64,000 bases of DNA from Pseudomonas silesiensis. Lineage in GTDB: Bacteria; Pseudomonadota; Gammaproteobacteria; Pseudomonadales; Pseudomonadaceae. The translations under genes were made by a program, and so were the position numbers. A model generated the notes under the pieces. The model saw nothing but the letters and a program-made list of their open reading frames with translations, ran no database searches and was not told the DNA's origin. This document shows, piece after piece, positions 35,780 to 43,490 of the stretch. Position 1 is the stretch's first letter. Every line of letters starts with the position of its first letter. The stretch covers positions 620,001 through 684,000 of the forward strand of contig NZ_CP014870.1 of the NCBI RefSeq assembly GCF_001661075.1, read 5' to 3'.

Positions 35780-37045
35780 ATGAATGATAAAAAGATAGAA
35801 ATAGATACGCTTGTCGTTGGGGCCGGCCAGGCTGGCGTCGCCATGAGCGAACACCTGAGCAAACTCGGTGTACCGCACCTGGTGCTGGAGCGTAACCGCA
35901 TCGCTGAAGCGTGGCGCACCGGGCGTTGGGATTCGCTGGTGGCCAACGGCCCGGTCTGGCATGACCGCTTTCCCGGACTGGCCTTCGAAGACCTGGAGCC
36001 CGATGCCTTCGCCTCAAAAGATCGCGTAGCGGCTTACTTCGAAGCCTACGCCGAGAAGTTCGAAGCGCCGATTCGTACCGGTGTGGACGTCAAGAAAGTG
36101 GTGCGCAACAGCGATCGTCCAGGCTTCACCATCGAAACCTCCGATGGCGTGATTCAGGCCAATCGCGTGGTGGCGGCGACCGGTCCTTTCCAGCGTCCGG
36201 TCATCCCGCCGATTGCGCCGAAAGACAGCACGATCACGCAGATTCACTCGGCTCAGTATTACAACCCGCAGCAGTTGCCCGAGGGCGGTGTGCTGGTGGT
36301 CGGTGCGGGCTCTTCCGGGGTGCAGATTGCCGATGAATTGCAGCGTGCCGGCAAACAAGTCTACCTGTCGGTCGGCCAGCACGACCGTCCGCCTCGCGCC
36401 TATCGCAACCGTGACTTCTGCTGGTGGCTGGGGGTGCTGGGGCTGTGGGATGCCGAAGTGATGGAGCCGGGCCGTGAGCACGTCACCATCGCGGTGAGCG
36501 GTGCGCGTGGCGGGCAGACCGTCGATTTCCGTGGGCTCGCCAAACAAGGCGTGACGCTGGTGGGGCTGACCCAATCGTTCAACGACGGCGTGGTGACGTT
36601 CCAGCAGGATCTGGCGCGCAACATCGCGGCGGGTGACGCGAATTACCTGTCGCTGCTGGACGCGGCGGATGCCTACATCGCACGCAACGGACTCGACCTC
36701 CCGGAAGAACCCGAAGCCAGGTTCATGCTTCCCGATCCAGAGTGCGTCACCAACCCGATTCTCGAACTGGATCTGGCCGAGGCGGGCATCACCTCGATCA
36801 TTTGGGCCACCGGCTACGCCGTCGATTACAGCTGGCTGCAGGTCGACACCTTTGACGAGAAGGGCAAGCCGCGTCATCAGCGTGGGGTCTCGAACGAGCC
36901 AGGTGTCTACTTTGTGGGGCTGCCGTGGCTGTCGCGTCGCGGATCGAGCTTTATCTGGGGCGTTTGGCATGACGCCAAACATGTCGCTGGCCACATTGCC
37001 ACCCAGCGCCAGTACCTCGAATACCGCGACCCGTCGCAGCGTTAA
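35780..37045 (+). CDS. flavin-containing monooxygenase (CzcO-like)
   Basis: Class B flavoprotein monooxygenase of 421 residues with two dinucleotide-binding motifs: VVGAGQAGVAMSEHL (FAD, residue 13 on) and VVGAGSSGVQIADEL (NADPH, ~172 on). The C-terminal ATGY motif (IWATGYAVDYSW, ~338) is typical of FMO/N-hydroxylating enzymes and CzcO-like oxidoreductases. With the RidA gene 76 bases downstream and the amine-catabolic genes upstream, it may oxidise an amine or its imine. The substrate is unknown. CTGAAGGACAC precedes the ATG. Confidence 0.87.
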   Translation: MNDKKIEIDTLVVGAGQAGVAMSEHLSKLGVPHLVLERNRIAEAWRTGRWDSLVANGPVWHDRFPGLAFEDLEPDAFASKDRVAAYFEAYAEKFEAPIRTGVDVKKVVRNSDRPGFTIETSDGVIQANRVVAATGPFQRPVIPPIAPKDSTITQIHSAQYYNPQQLPEGGVLVVGAGSSGVQIADELQRAGKQVYLSVGQHDRPPRAYRNRDFCWWLGVLGLWDAEVMEPGREHVTIAVSGARGGQTVDFRGLAKQGVTLVGLTQSFNDGVVTFQQDLARNIAAGDANYLSLLDAADAYIARNGLDLPEEPEARFMLPDPECVTNPILELDLAEAGITSIIWATGYAVDYSWLQVDTFDEKGKPRHQRGVSNEPGVYFVGLPWLSRRGSSFIWGVWHDAKHVAGHIATQRQYLEYRDPSQR

Positions 37046-37121
37046 GAATCGATCGAGGGAAGGGTCCATGGGCCCTTCCCGATCTACACCTTCATCACTC
37101 AAGTTTCAGGGGAGTCAGTTG

Positions 37122-37547
37122 ATGCCTACTCACACACGCATTCGCATGTTCAATACCAAGGACACCTATCCCAACCAGTCGCTGGACAATGATCTTTGCC
37201 AGGCTGTACGGGCCGGCAACACGGTTTATGTGCGCGGCCAGATCGGCACCGATTTCGATGGCAACCTGGTGGGGCTTGGCGACCCGGGTGCACAAGCCGA
37301 ACAGGCGATGAAAAACGTCAAGCAGCTGCTGGAAGAGGCGGGGAGCGATCTTTCCCATATCGTCAAAACCACCACTTATATCATCGACCCGCGTTACCGC
37401 GAGCCGGTTTATCAGGTCGTGGGCAAGTGGTTGAAGGGCGTGTTCCCGATCTCGACCGGGCTGGTGATTTCCGGGCTGGGTCAACCGCAGTGGCTGATGG
37501 AAATCGATGTGATCGCCGTCATCCCGGATGATTGGCAAGCGAACTGA
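37122..37547 (+). CDS. RidA family protein
   Basis: A 141-residue member of the RidA/YjgF/UK114 family, trimeric enzymes that hydrolyse reactive enamine/imine intermediates released by PLP enzymes and amine oxidases. Family features are VYVRGQIGTDFDG near 40, AEQAMKNVKQLLEEAGSDLS near 60-80 and the C-terminal WLMEIDVIAVIP. The canonical active-site arginine segment reads VGKWLKGVFPIST, which departs from the RidA consensus (PAR-S) and suggests one of the Rid1-7 subgroups. The start ATG 37122 follows AGGGGAGTC. It is probably cotranscribed with the monooxygenase gene. Confidence 0.88.
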   Translation: MPTHTRIRMFNTKDTYPNQSLDNDLCQAVRAGNTVYVRGQIGTDFDGNLVGLGDPGAQAEQAMKNVKQLLEEAGSDLSHIVKTTTYIIDPRYREPVYQVVGKWLKGVFPISTGLVISGLGQPQWLMEIDVIAVIPDDWQAN

Positions 37548-37565
37548 GACTGGATTTGACACGGT

Positions 37566-37660
37566 CCTTGTGGGAGCGAGCTTGCTCGCGATTACAGTCT
37601 GTCATTCGACATCAACGTCGCCTGACACACCGCCATCGCGAGCAAGCTCGCTCCCACAGG
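37566..37660. repeat. BIME: inverted REP pair (GTGGGAGCGAGC class)
   Basis: CCTTGTGGGAGCGAGCTTGC arms around a spacer containing GTCTGTCATTCGACATCAAC and TGACACACCGCCATCG. It separates the convergent RidA and endonuclease/phosphatase-fold genes. Confidence 0.9.
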
Positions 37661-37683
37661 TTGCATTTGCCTGAAGTCCGGCG

Positions 37684-38760
37684 CTAAGGCGCAGCAGGCA
37701 ACAGGAACCGCGCTATCACCGGCAAATGATCGGAAATGCGCAACGTATCGTCCTGCCTCACCGTCGCCTCGACCCGTTTGAGCCGCGGGCTGTAGAACAG
37801 GTAATCGACCGTGCGGTCCGGGCCGTTCAAGCCCGGATCATTCGGATAATGGGTCAGCCAGCGCGCCCGGTCGGCACCGCTGGCTTCGTTGTTGGTCGGG
37901 ATCATCGGGTACTTGTCCCACAACACATGCAAGGCGCTGTCGGCGGAGTAGGCCGTGCGTTGCGCGTCGGGCAGGCGTCGATATTGCCCCAGCGGCAACA
38001 GATCGAAGTCGCCGCCGATCAGCCAGGGCGTACCACGGCTTTCGAGCTTGTCGAGGACTTTGGCCACGGCGCCGACCTGGGCTTGCAGCGTCTCGTCGGG
38101 AGGAAGGACGCGGTCCAGGTGGGTATTGAGCACTGCAACCTGAGCACCGTCGCTCAACGGCAGGTAAGTGGCCAGCAAGGCATTTTTCGGTTTGAACTGG
38201 CGGCTGACCAGGTTGGCCGGCACCACCGGCAATTGCAGGCGTTCGGCGTGTCCGATCCGGTAGCGGCTGAGGGTCGCCAGTTGCCGGCCGACGCTGCCGA
38301 AGATGTGCGGCTCAGGCACGAAGTCGGCCTTCCAGTCGAAGGCGTGCGTGCTGCACGGATACAAATCGGTGAGCCGTTCCTGGAGCAGTTTGAGCTGGTT
38401 CTGGTACTCGGTGGCCTTGGCGCCGTCGTCGAGCTCTTGCAACAGCACGATGTCCGGCTGCTCGTCGCGGATCACCCGCGCCACCTCATCGAGACTGAAG
38501 GCCATGTCTTCGGCGGTGGGGCTTTCGTCGTCGCCGGCGGCCAGGTCATTCCAGAACACATAACGCTTGCCCGCCAGAAACTGAACGTTCCAGGTCATTA
38601 CCTTCAACGCCTGGCCGGGGACCAGGGTGGGTGCCTGGGCGCTGCAGCTGACCGGCAGCGCTTCCCTGGCTTCGGGGCGCCAGGTCAGGCTGTAGATCAG
38701 CACGCCCATCAGGCAGGCGATCAGCAGGGCCAGCAGGGTGTAGCGCAGTAGACGGGTCAT
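37684..38760 (-). CDS. membrane-anchored endonuclease/exonuclease/phosphatase-fold protein
   Basis: A 358-residue protein with one N-terminal membrane segment (about residues 8-26) and an EEP-fold hydrolase domain. Motifs: MTWNVQFLAGKR near 60, VLLQELDD (metal Glu), NTHLDRV, IGGDFDLLP (catalytic Asp) and the terminal ISDHLPVIARF with the final His. Substrates in this fold range from nucleic acids to phosphoinositides and sphingomyelin; none can be chosen here. The ATG at 38760 is chosen over an earlier in-frame start because it yields a clean anchor. It lies 75 bases downstream of the YciC-like gene on the same strand. Confidence 0.85.
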   Translation of the reverse strand: MTRLLRYTLLALLIACLMGVLIYSLTWRPEAREALPVSCSAQAPTLVPGQALKVMTWNVQFLAGKRYVFWNDLAAGDDESPTAEDMAFSLDEVARVIRDEQPDIVLLQELDDGAKATEYQNQLKLLQERLTDLYPCSTHAFDWKADFVPEPHIFGSVGRQLATLSRYRIGHAERLQLPVVPANLVSRQFKPKNALLATYLPLSDGAQVAVLNTHLDRVLPPDETLQAQVGAVAKVLDKLESRGTPWLIGGDFDLLPLGQYRRLPDAQRTAYSADSALHVLWDKYPMIPTNNEASGADRARWLTHYPNDPGLNGPDRTVDYLFYSPRLKRVEATVRQDDTLRISDHLPVIARFLLPAAP

Positions 38761-38835
38761 GGCTCGGCTTATCGCGTTACAAAAGTTGCCCCGAGCATAA
38801 CCGAGAGCCGAGCCCAAGCCCATGGGGTAGAGCGG

Positions 38836-39510
38836 TCAGAGTGGCCCGTCGGTTTTCTCTGGCACGACGCTGATCAGCATGAACAGGCGGAACAGCACCA
38901 CGCTGGTGAACAGTTGCAAAAAGCTGTGGGCACTGTCGATCAGCACGGCAACCACCGGGTTCTGCGGTTCCGGATACGCCTGCAGGGTCACGCCCTTGAG
39001 CAGCCACAACGGGGCCATCACACACAGAATGCACACCAGGATGCGCAGGAAGTTGCCGCGGGTCAGGCGCAGGCTTTCCTTCATCGCCGCCAGCGGGGCC
39101 ATGCCGCGCAACACCAGCAGGTATTCGCCGAACGCCAGCGTCACCATCAGCCAGATGCCCGGCAGGAAATACAGCGACAGGCCGATCAATATCAGCAGGG
39201 TATTGAGCGCGGTGAGCAGGGCGAAACGCGGCCACAAGCTCGCGGACATGGCCAGCAGGTCACGGTTGCGCGGGGACTCGCCACGGCTGCGGGCATCGAG
39301 AAACAGAATCAGCGCGGCGGTGTACAGCGGATAGACCAGCAGGCCGACCATCACGCTGATGCCGGGGAAACCGTCCGGCTTGGTGGAGTGGTCGACCACT
39401 TGTTGCAGCAGCGCTTCGAAGATCACCAGCGGCAGGCACAGTTGAACGATCTGGCCCAGATTGCGCTTGAAGAAATACAGGGAGTCACGCAGTACGTCTA
39501 ACGGATTCAT
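38836..39510 (-). CDS. YciC family inner-membrane protein
   Basis: A 224-residue polytopic membrane protein with about five to six helices, matching the UPF0259/YciC family. Recognisable parts are the N-terminal MNPLDVLRDSLYFFKRNLGQ, the amphipathic DARSRGESPRNRDLL and MKESLRLTRGNFLRIL. The function is unknown. The ATG at 39510 gives the usual family N-terminus; the frame stays open 29 codons further upstream. It precedes the EEP-fold gene on the minus strand and is divergent from the DUF2076 gene. Confidence 0.85.
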   Translation of the reverse strand: MNPLDVLRDSLYFFKRNLGQIVQLCLPLVIFEALLQQVVDHSTKPDGFPGISVMVGLLVYPLYTAALILFLDARSRGESPRNRDLLAMSASLWPRFALLTALNTLLILIGLSLYFLPGIWLMVTLAFGEYLLVLRGMAPLAAMKESLRLTRGNFLRILVCILCVMAPLWLLKGVTLQAYPEPQNPVVAVLIDSAHSFLQLFTSVVLFRLFMLISVVPEKTDGPL

Positions 39511-39688
39511 CAGTCGGTATCGCAGGTTGAAAGCAGTGCTCCACTTTAACCGATGAAGCCCTCCGGGGCGCAAACGTAAACGTTCGGTAAAGGCCATTGA
39601 AACATCCTGTATCAGCCTCCATTACGGAGGGGCACCTTTTCCGTAGTGGAAAAGGGCGACGATATTCCCGGCAATCTACGAGGTCGCC

Positions 39689-40450
39689 ATGAACAGCGAA
39701 GAACAAACCCTGATCGATGGACTGTTTTCCCGGCTGCAGCAGGCCGAAACGGATTCAGCCCCGCGCGACGCCCAGGCCGAGGCGCGGATCAAGGAACACC
39801 TGACTCGCCAGCCAGCGGCAGGCTATTTCATGACCCAGGCGATTCTGGTGCAAGAGGCAGCCATCAAGAGCCTCGACGACCAGAACAAGCAACTGGCCGA
39901 ACAAGTGCGGCAATTGCAGGCAGAACTGCAATCGGCCAAGACTCAGCCGGCTGCTCCGGCAACCAGCGGTGGTGGCTTTCTATCGAGCATATTCGGTGGC
40001 GGTTCCCGCGATCCTCAACCCGCGCCAACCCAAAGTCCACCGGCATCGAGCGGGGGCGGCTGGCGTGAACCGGCGCGGCCGTCGTTCAATTCGCAGCCGC
40101 CCCAGCAAAACTTCGGCGCGGCACCCCCTCAGCAGAACTACGCGCCGCAGCAACAGGTCGGCAGCGGTTTTCTCGGCGGGGCACTGAAAACGGCGGCTGG
40201 CGTGGCCGGTGGCGTGATGCTGGCACAAGGCATCAGTAGCCTGTTCCAGCACAATCAACAGCCGGAAGTGGTTGAGGTCGTCAAGGAAGAACCGGCTCAG
40301 GTCAACGATCAGGGCGACAGCGGCAATGGCTGGGGCGACGACCAGCGGGTGGCTGACACCAACGCCAACGATCAGGGCGGTTTTACCGATGCCGACTACA
40401 GCGATGACAGCTCATCGTTCTTCGGCGGCGACGACGATTCCTTCGTCTGA
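39689..40450 (+). CDS. DUF2076 family protein
   Basis: A 253-residue protein matching DUF2076. It has a helical N-terminus (EEQTLIDGLFSRLQQAE, then a coiled-coil segment SLDDQNKQLAEQVRQLQAEL near 56-75) and a glycine-rich FLSSIFGGGS. A Pro/Gln-rich disordered middle, a glycine-containing hydrophobic stretch (LGGALKTAAGVAGGVMLAQG, ~150) and an acidic tail rich in Asp, Asn and Ser follow. The role is unknown; a periplasmic ligand-binding role has been suggested for the family. Repeats and low complexity make its length variable. A strong hairpin follows its stop. Confidence 0.85.
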   Translation: MNSEEQTLIDGLFSRLQQAETDSAPRDAQAEARIKEHLTRQPAAGYFMTQAILVQEAAIKSLDDQNKQLAEQVRQLQAELQSAKTQPAAPATSGGGFLSSIFGGGSRDPQPAPTQSPPASSGGGWREPARPSFNSQPPQQNFGAAPPQQNYAPQQQVGSGFLGGALKTAAGVAGGVMLAQGISSLFQHNQQPEVVEVVKEEPAQVNDQGDSGNGWGDDQRVADTNANDQGGFTDADYSDDSSSFFGGDDDSFV

Positions 40451-40460
40451 CACGCCATTC

Positions 40461-40486
40461 GTCCGGAGCGCAATGGCGCTCCGGAC
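40461..40486 (+). terminator. hairpin after the DUF2076 gene
   Basis: GTCCGGAGCGC pairs perfectly with GCGCTCCGGAC around AATG (11-bp stem). The run of T after it is weak (CGATTATTC), so it is a likely but not classical terminator. Confidence 0.65.
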
Positions 40487-40587
40487 CGATTATTCGCGGA
40501 ACAATCCTTCAGGCTGGCATACTGGGCCACTTTTCGGGCCTGGTGCCTGATCCTGTCCGCGCGCCAGCGCTCCAATGAGGATGCACG

Positions 40588-41067
40588 GTGAAAAAGATCG
40601 CAGTATTCGCCGATGTCCAGAACCTCTATTACACCGTGCGTCAGGCCTATGGTTGCCACTTCAACTATGCCGCGCTGTGGGCTGACATCAGCAAGCAGGG
40701 GGAGATCGTCGAGGCCTATGCCTACGCGATCGATCGTGGCGACAGCAAACAGCAACAGTTCCAGCAGATCCTGCGCAACCTCGGTTTCACCGTGAAGCTC
40801 AAGCCCTACATCCAGCGCAGCGACGGCTCGGCCAAGGGCGACTGGGACGTGGGCATCACCCTCGATATCATGGACGCCGCCGATCATGTCGACGAAGTGG
40901 TGCTGGCCTCCGGTGACGGTGATTTCGACATGCTGCTGGAGCGCATCATCGCCAAGCACGGGGTGCAGGCGGTGGCCTACGGCGTGCCGGGCCTGACGGC
41001 CAACTCGCTGATCCGTGCCGCCAGCCGATATGTGCCGATCGAAGGCGCGTTGTTGCTCAAGAATTGA
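40588..41067 (+). CDS. NYN domain protein (LabA/DUF88, PIN-like)
   Basis: A 159-residue NYN (DUF88) domain protein, a PIN-fold predicted ribonuclease. Its acidic active-site residues are visible: D8 and N11 in VFADVQNLYY, D89 in GDWDVGITLDIMDAAD (with further Asp), and the DGD of LASGDGDFDMLLERI. Proteins of this type process or degrade RNA; targets are unknown. The start codon is GTG at 40588 (GTGAAAAAG), behind AATGAGGATGCAC. A DEDDh exonuclease gene begins 22 bases after its stop, so the two nucleases probably form an operon. Confidence 0.88.
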   Translation: MKKIAVFADVQNLYYTVRQAYGCHFNYAALWADISKQGEIVEAYAYAIDRGDSKQQQFQQILRNLGFTVKLKPYIQRSDGSAKGDWDVGITLDIMDAADHVDEVVLASGDGDFDMLLERIIAKHGVQAVAYGVPGLTANSLIRAASRYVPIEGALLLKN

Positions 41068-41089
41068 TTTTTACGGAGTTGAAACAGGT

Positions 41090-41701
41090 TTGGAACGCAT
41101 AGCAGTCATCGACTTTGAAACCACCGGGATCTCCCCGAGCAGCAGCTGCCGGGCCACGGAAATCGCCGTGGTGATTCTTGAACAGGGGCGCATCGTCGAG
41201 CGTTACCAGAGCCTGATGAACGCCGGCGTGCGCGTACCGGCCTTCATCGAACAACTGACCGGCATCAGCAATGCCATGTTGCGCACCGCGCCATCGGCCG
41301 AGCAGGTGATGAACGAGGTCAACGAGTTCGTCGGCATCACCCCGCTGCTGGCCCATAACGCGGCGTTCGACCAGAAGTTCTGGGACTTTGAACTGGGGCG
41401 GATCAAGCGTACACGCCTGCAGAACTTCGCCTGCTCGCTGCTCCTCGCCCGCCGCCTGATGCCCGCCGCGCCGAACCATAAACTCGGCACCCTCACCACC
41501 TTCGCCAAACTGCCCCACACCGGCCAGGCTCACCGGGCCATGGCCGATGCCGAAATGGCGGCCAACCTGACGGCGCACCTGGCGCAGGAGTTGCGGCACA
41601 AGCACGGGTTGCGGGAGCTGTCCCATGAGCTGCTGGTCAGTTTGCAGAAAGTGCCGGCGGCGAAGATCAACGAGCATCTCAAGCGGCATCGCGGATTTTG
41701 A
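41090..41701 (+). CDS. DEDDh 3'-5' exonuclease (DnaQ-like)
   Basis: A 203-residue exonuclease of the DnaQ/RNase T superfamily. The DEDDh residues are seen in AVIDFETTGISP (ExoI, Asp and Glu), LLAHNAAFDQKFW (ExoII, Asp) and GQAHRAMADAEMAANL (ExoIII, His and Asp). I chose the TTG at 41090 (LERIAVIDF...) because no ATG or GTG lies nearer the motif; the longer frame would overlap the NYN gene by 53 bases. It lacks polymerase-binding motifs, so a stand-alone DNA or RNA trimming enzyme is likely. It probably forms an operon with the NYN gene. Confidence 0.85.
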   Translation: MERIAVIDFETTGISPSSSCRATEIAVVILEQGRIVERYQSLMNAGVRVPAFIEQLTGISNAMLRTAPSAEQVMNEVNEFVGITPLLAHNAAFDQKFWDFELGRIKRTRLQNFACSLLLARRLMPAAPNHKLGTLTTFAKLPHTGQAHRAMADAEMAANLTAHLAQELRHKHGLRELSHELLVSLQKVPAAKINEHLKRHRGF

Positions 41702-41716
41702 ATCGCACATCAACCG

Positions 41717-41845
41717 TGTAGGAGCGAGCTTGCTCCGGGCGGCGTTCCGACGATGGTCTCAAGAGCGCCGCGTTTAGCCAGTAAACACGCGTTATCGTTA
41801 ACGACCATCGTCGGAACGCCGCCCGGAGCAAGCTCGCTCCTACAG
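41717..41845. repeat. extended BIME with GGGCGGCGTTCCGACGAT inner arms
   Basis: TGTAGGAGCGAGCTTGCTCC continues into GGGCGGCGTTCCGACGAT, mirrored exactly on the right. The spacer core (AAGAGCGCCGCGTTTAGCCA ... GTTATCGTTAACGACCATCG) is identical to that at 28543. The right arm recurs alone at 45841. It follows the exonuclease gene. Confidence 0.9.
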
Positions 41846-41927
41846 GGGCGGTGTCCGATTTTTTTCTGTGTTTAACCACGCCTTAAATTCGACGAATGAT
41901 CCTACCGAACAATAAGGATTGTCTGTC

Positions 41928-42014
41928 TTGCCCACCATCTGCGGCATCGATAACCTCTGGGACGTCGCTGACAATCTCAGCGACCGGGCCTGCAAGCTCG
42001 TCGAGGTTTGGTAG
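41928..42014 (+). CDS. very short open frame upstream of the Bro-N leader
   Basis: A TTG-initiated frame of 28 codons (PTICGIDNLWDVADNLSDRA, then CKLVEVW) with AAGGA about 10 bases before the start. The sequence is protein-like and ends 55 bases before the structured leader. It could be a leader peptide or a relic; there is no other support. Confidence 0.2.
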   Translation: MPTICGIDNLWDVADNLSDRACKLVEVW

Positions 42015-42069
42015 ATAACTACAGTCGCACCTATAATCGCGTCGCTTTACTTGGCGACCATCGATTTAT

Positions 42070-42151
42070 GGTGGCTGTGTACGGGGTGACCTTCGGGTCT
42101 GCCGGGGTTATCTATCGACTCGGTCTTGCAGACTCGTACACAGCTGCCACC
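42070..42151 (+). ncRNA. structured 5' leader of the Bro-N gene
   Basis: GCTGTGTACG (42074-42083) pairs with CGTACACAGC (42135-42144), extended by GGTG/CACC after a 3-base bulge. Inside are the GGTGACC-TTCG-GGTCTGCC hairpin and a CCG...CGG pairing, in the same order as in the leader at 26102. A 6-bp hairpin CATCAC/GTGATG follows at 42152-42169. The start codon lies 53 bases after the main stem, the same distance as in the other leader. Confidence 0.7.
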
Positions 42152-42203
42152 CATCACCTGCAAGTGATGCTGGCATCTCCAACTTTTCGATGGATTATTC
42201 GCC

Positions 42204-42719
42204 ATGATCAAAGTTACCCCCAATCCCCCCGAAGACTCTGCGCAATCAGCTGCGTACGAAGCTCACTACCTTCCCAAAACATTCATCCGTCATCACATCC
42301 GGCTACGTGCGCTTTTATTACACGCAGAACCCTGGTTTTGCGCCCGCGATATCGGCCGGTTGATGGGGGTGGATATAAACGGCAGACAAGCGCTCAAGCT
42401 CGATGCGGATCAGCGACGGGTGATGAGTTTGTCCGGAAGCGATGACGCGCAAGAGACCTTGATGCTTAGCGAGTCAGGTGTATACGCGATGTTGGTGTAT
42501 CACTACTGCCCGGAAAACCGCCATTTGCGGCGTTGGCTAACTCACCATGTGGTGCCTATGTTGAGGGAGGAGGCGGGGCCCGTTTCGACTCAGGCGCCGC
42601 ATATGCGGGCGATGGAGTGGGCCGGTGGGACGCTGAGGCTGCTGCATTGGCGCAAAGAACCTTGGGTTCGCCTGCGTGATATGCCGGGTTTGTTGTCTGT
42701 AAGTTACAGCGGCGTTTGA
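42204..42719 (+). CDS. Bro-N domain protein with DUF6124-like N-terminus
   Basis: A 171-residue protein. The first residues, MIKVTPNPPEDS, closely match the hallmark N-terminus of DUF6124 proteins. Residues ~30-125 form a Bro-N domain (WFCARDIGRLMGV, LMLSESGVYAMLVYHYCPEN, LRRWLTHHVVPMLREE), as in phage antirepressors. The C-terminus repeats part of the pattern (LHWRKEPWVRLRDMPGLL), like a truncated second unit. Bro-N domains bind DNA or modulate phage repressors. It stands alone behind a structured leader of the DUF6124 type. Whether it comes from a prophage or is a host regulator is open. Confidence 0.8.
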   Translation: MIKVTPNPPEDSAQSAAYEAHYLPKTFIRHHIRLRALLLHAEPWFCARDIGRLMGVDINGRQALKLDADQRRVMSLSGSDDAQETLMLSESGVYAMLVYHYCPENRHLRRWLTHHVVPMLREEAGPVSTQAPHMRAMEWAGGTLRLLHWRKEPWVRLRDMPGLLSVSYSGV

Positions 42720-42728
42720 TCGATCGCT

Positions 42729-42754
42729 TTCGCGGGCAAGCCTTGCTCTACAGG
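42729..42754. repeat. single REP unit
   Basis: TTCGCGGGCAAGCCTTGCTC followed by TACAGG is a single, slightly decayed REP unit just before the BIME at 42766. Confidence 0.6.
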
Positions 42755-42765
42755 ATGTATTCGTA

Positions 42766-42859
42766 CCTGTGGGAGCGGGCTTGCCCGCGATTGCGGTGGG
42801 TCAGATAGATCAGATGTCGACTGACACACCGCTATCGCGGGCAAGCCCGCTCCCACAGG
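42766..42859. repeat. BIME: inverted REP pair (GTGGGAGCGGGC class)
   Basis: CCTGTGGGAGCGGGCTTGCC arms around GCGGTGGGTCAGATAGATCA...CTGACACACCGCTATC, the spacer type found with GTGGGAGC arms. It lies between the convergent Bro-N and Lrp genes. Confidence 0.9.
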
Positions 42860-42871
42860 GACTGTGTCGTA

Positions 42872-43327
42872 TCAAACTTTTCCATTCCCTTCCAACTGCC
42901 CCAACGGCACCCGCTTCTCTATCGCGCTCGACAACACGATCGACGTCTTGCTGAACCCGAACTTGGCAATCTTGTTGATCAGCTCCTCCAGTTCCGGCAT
43001 CGACCCCACCGCCGCCTGCATGATCACGCACGGATCGCCCGTCACCCGGTGGCACTCCGTCAGTTGCGGGATTTTGATCAGGTCGTCGTAGGCCTTCTGG
43101 TTGCCGTGCTGGTTCAGGCGCAGTTCGATCACGCATTGAATCGGCAATCCCAGCTTGGCCATGTCGACTTTCGCCTGATAACCGGTGATCACCCCGCAGG
43201 CTTCAAGTTTGGCCACGCGCTCGGCCACGGCCGGGGCAGACAGGTTGACCTTGCGCGCGAGGTCGGCGTAGGACGCTCGACCGTTTTCCAGCAAGGCGCC
43301 AAGGAGCATGCGGTCGTATTTATCCAT
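42872..43327 (-). CDS. Lrp/AsnC family transcriptional regulator
   Basis: A 151-residue Lrp-type regulator with an N-terminal HTH (residues 3-60; RKVNLSAPAVAERVAKLEAC) and a C-terminal RAM domain (VTGDPCVIMQAAVGSM near 95-110). It is divergent from a YedA-like exporter gene across 163 bases containing two interlocked perfect inverted repeats, so it most likely controls that exporter and itself in response to an amino acid. Start ATG at 43327. Confidence 0.9.
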   Translation of the reverse strand: MDKYDRMLLGALLENGRASYADLARKVNLSAPAVAERVAKLEACGVITGYQAKVDMAKLGLPIQCVIELRLNQHGNQKAYDDLIKIPQLTECHRVTGDPCVIMQAAVGSMPELEELINKIAKFGFSKTSIVLSSAIEKRVPLGQLEGNGKV

Positions 43328-43358
43328 CGTCTTGTTCCTGAAAATTGCCCGACTTTCG

Positions 43359-43416
43359 AAAACACGGTTTATAGCGCTGATCTCCGTGTTTTGAAAAGTG
43401 TACCGGCGCTATAAAC
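43359..43416. promoter_or_regulatory. interlocked inverted repeats between the Lrp and yedA genes
   Basis: AAAACACGG (43359-43367) mirrors CCGTGTTTT (43384-43392), and GTTTATAGCGC (43367-43377) mirrors GCGCTATAAAC (43406-43416). Both are perfect and share one base. This fits an extended operator for an Lrp-type multimer in the divergent promoter region. Confidence 0.55.
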
Positions 43417-43490
43417 AGGTTTTGTAACTTATTTTCTGCTGTTGGCCTTTCTAGAATAGCTGTTCACTTGTCTTGCCTGCGAGCTGCCCA

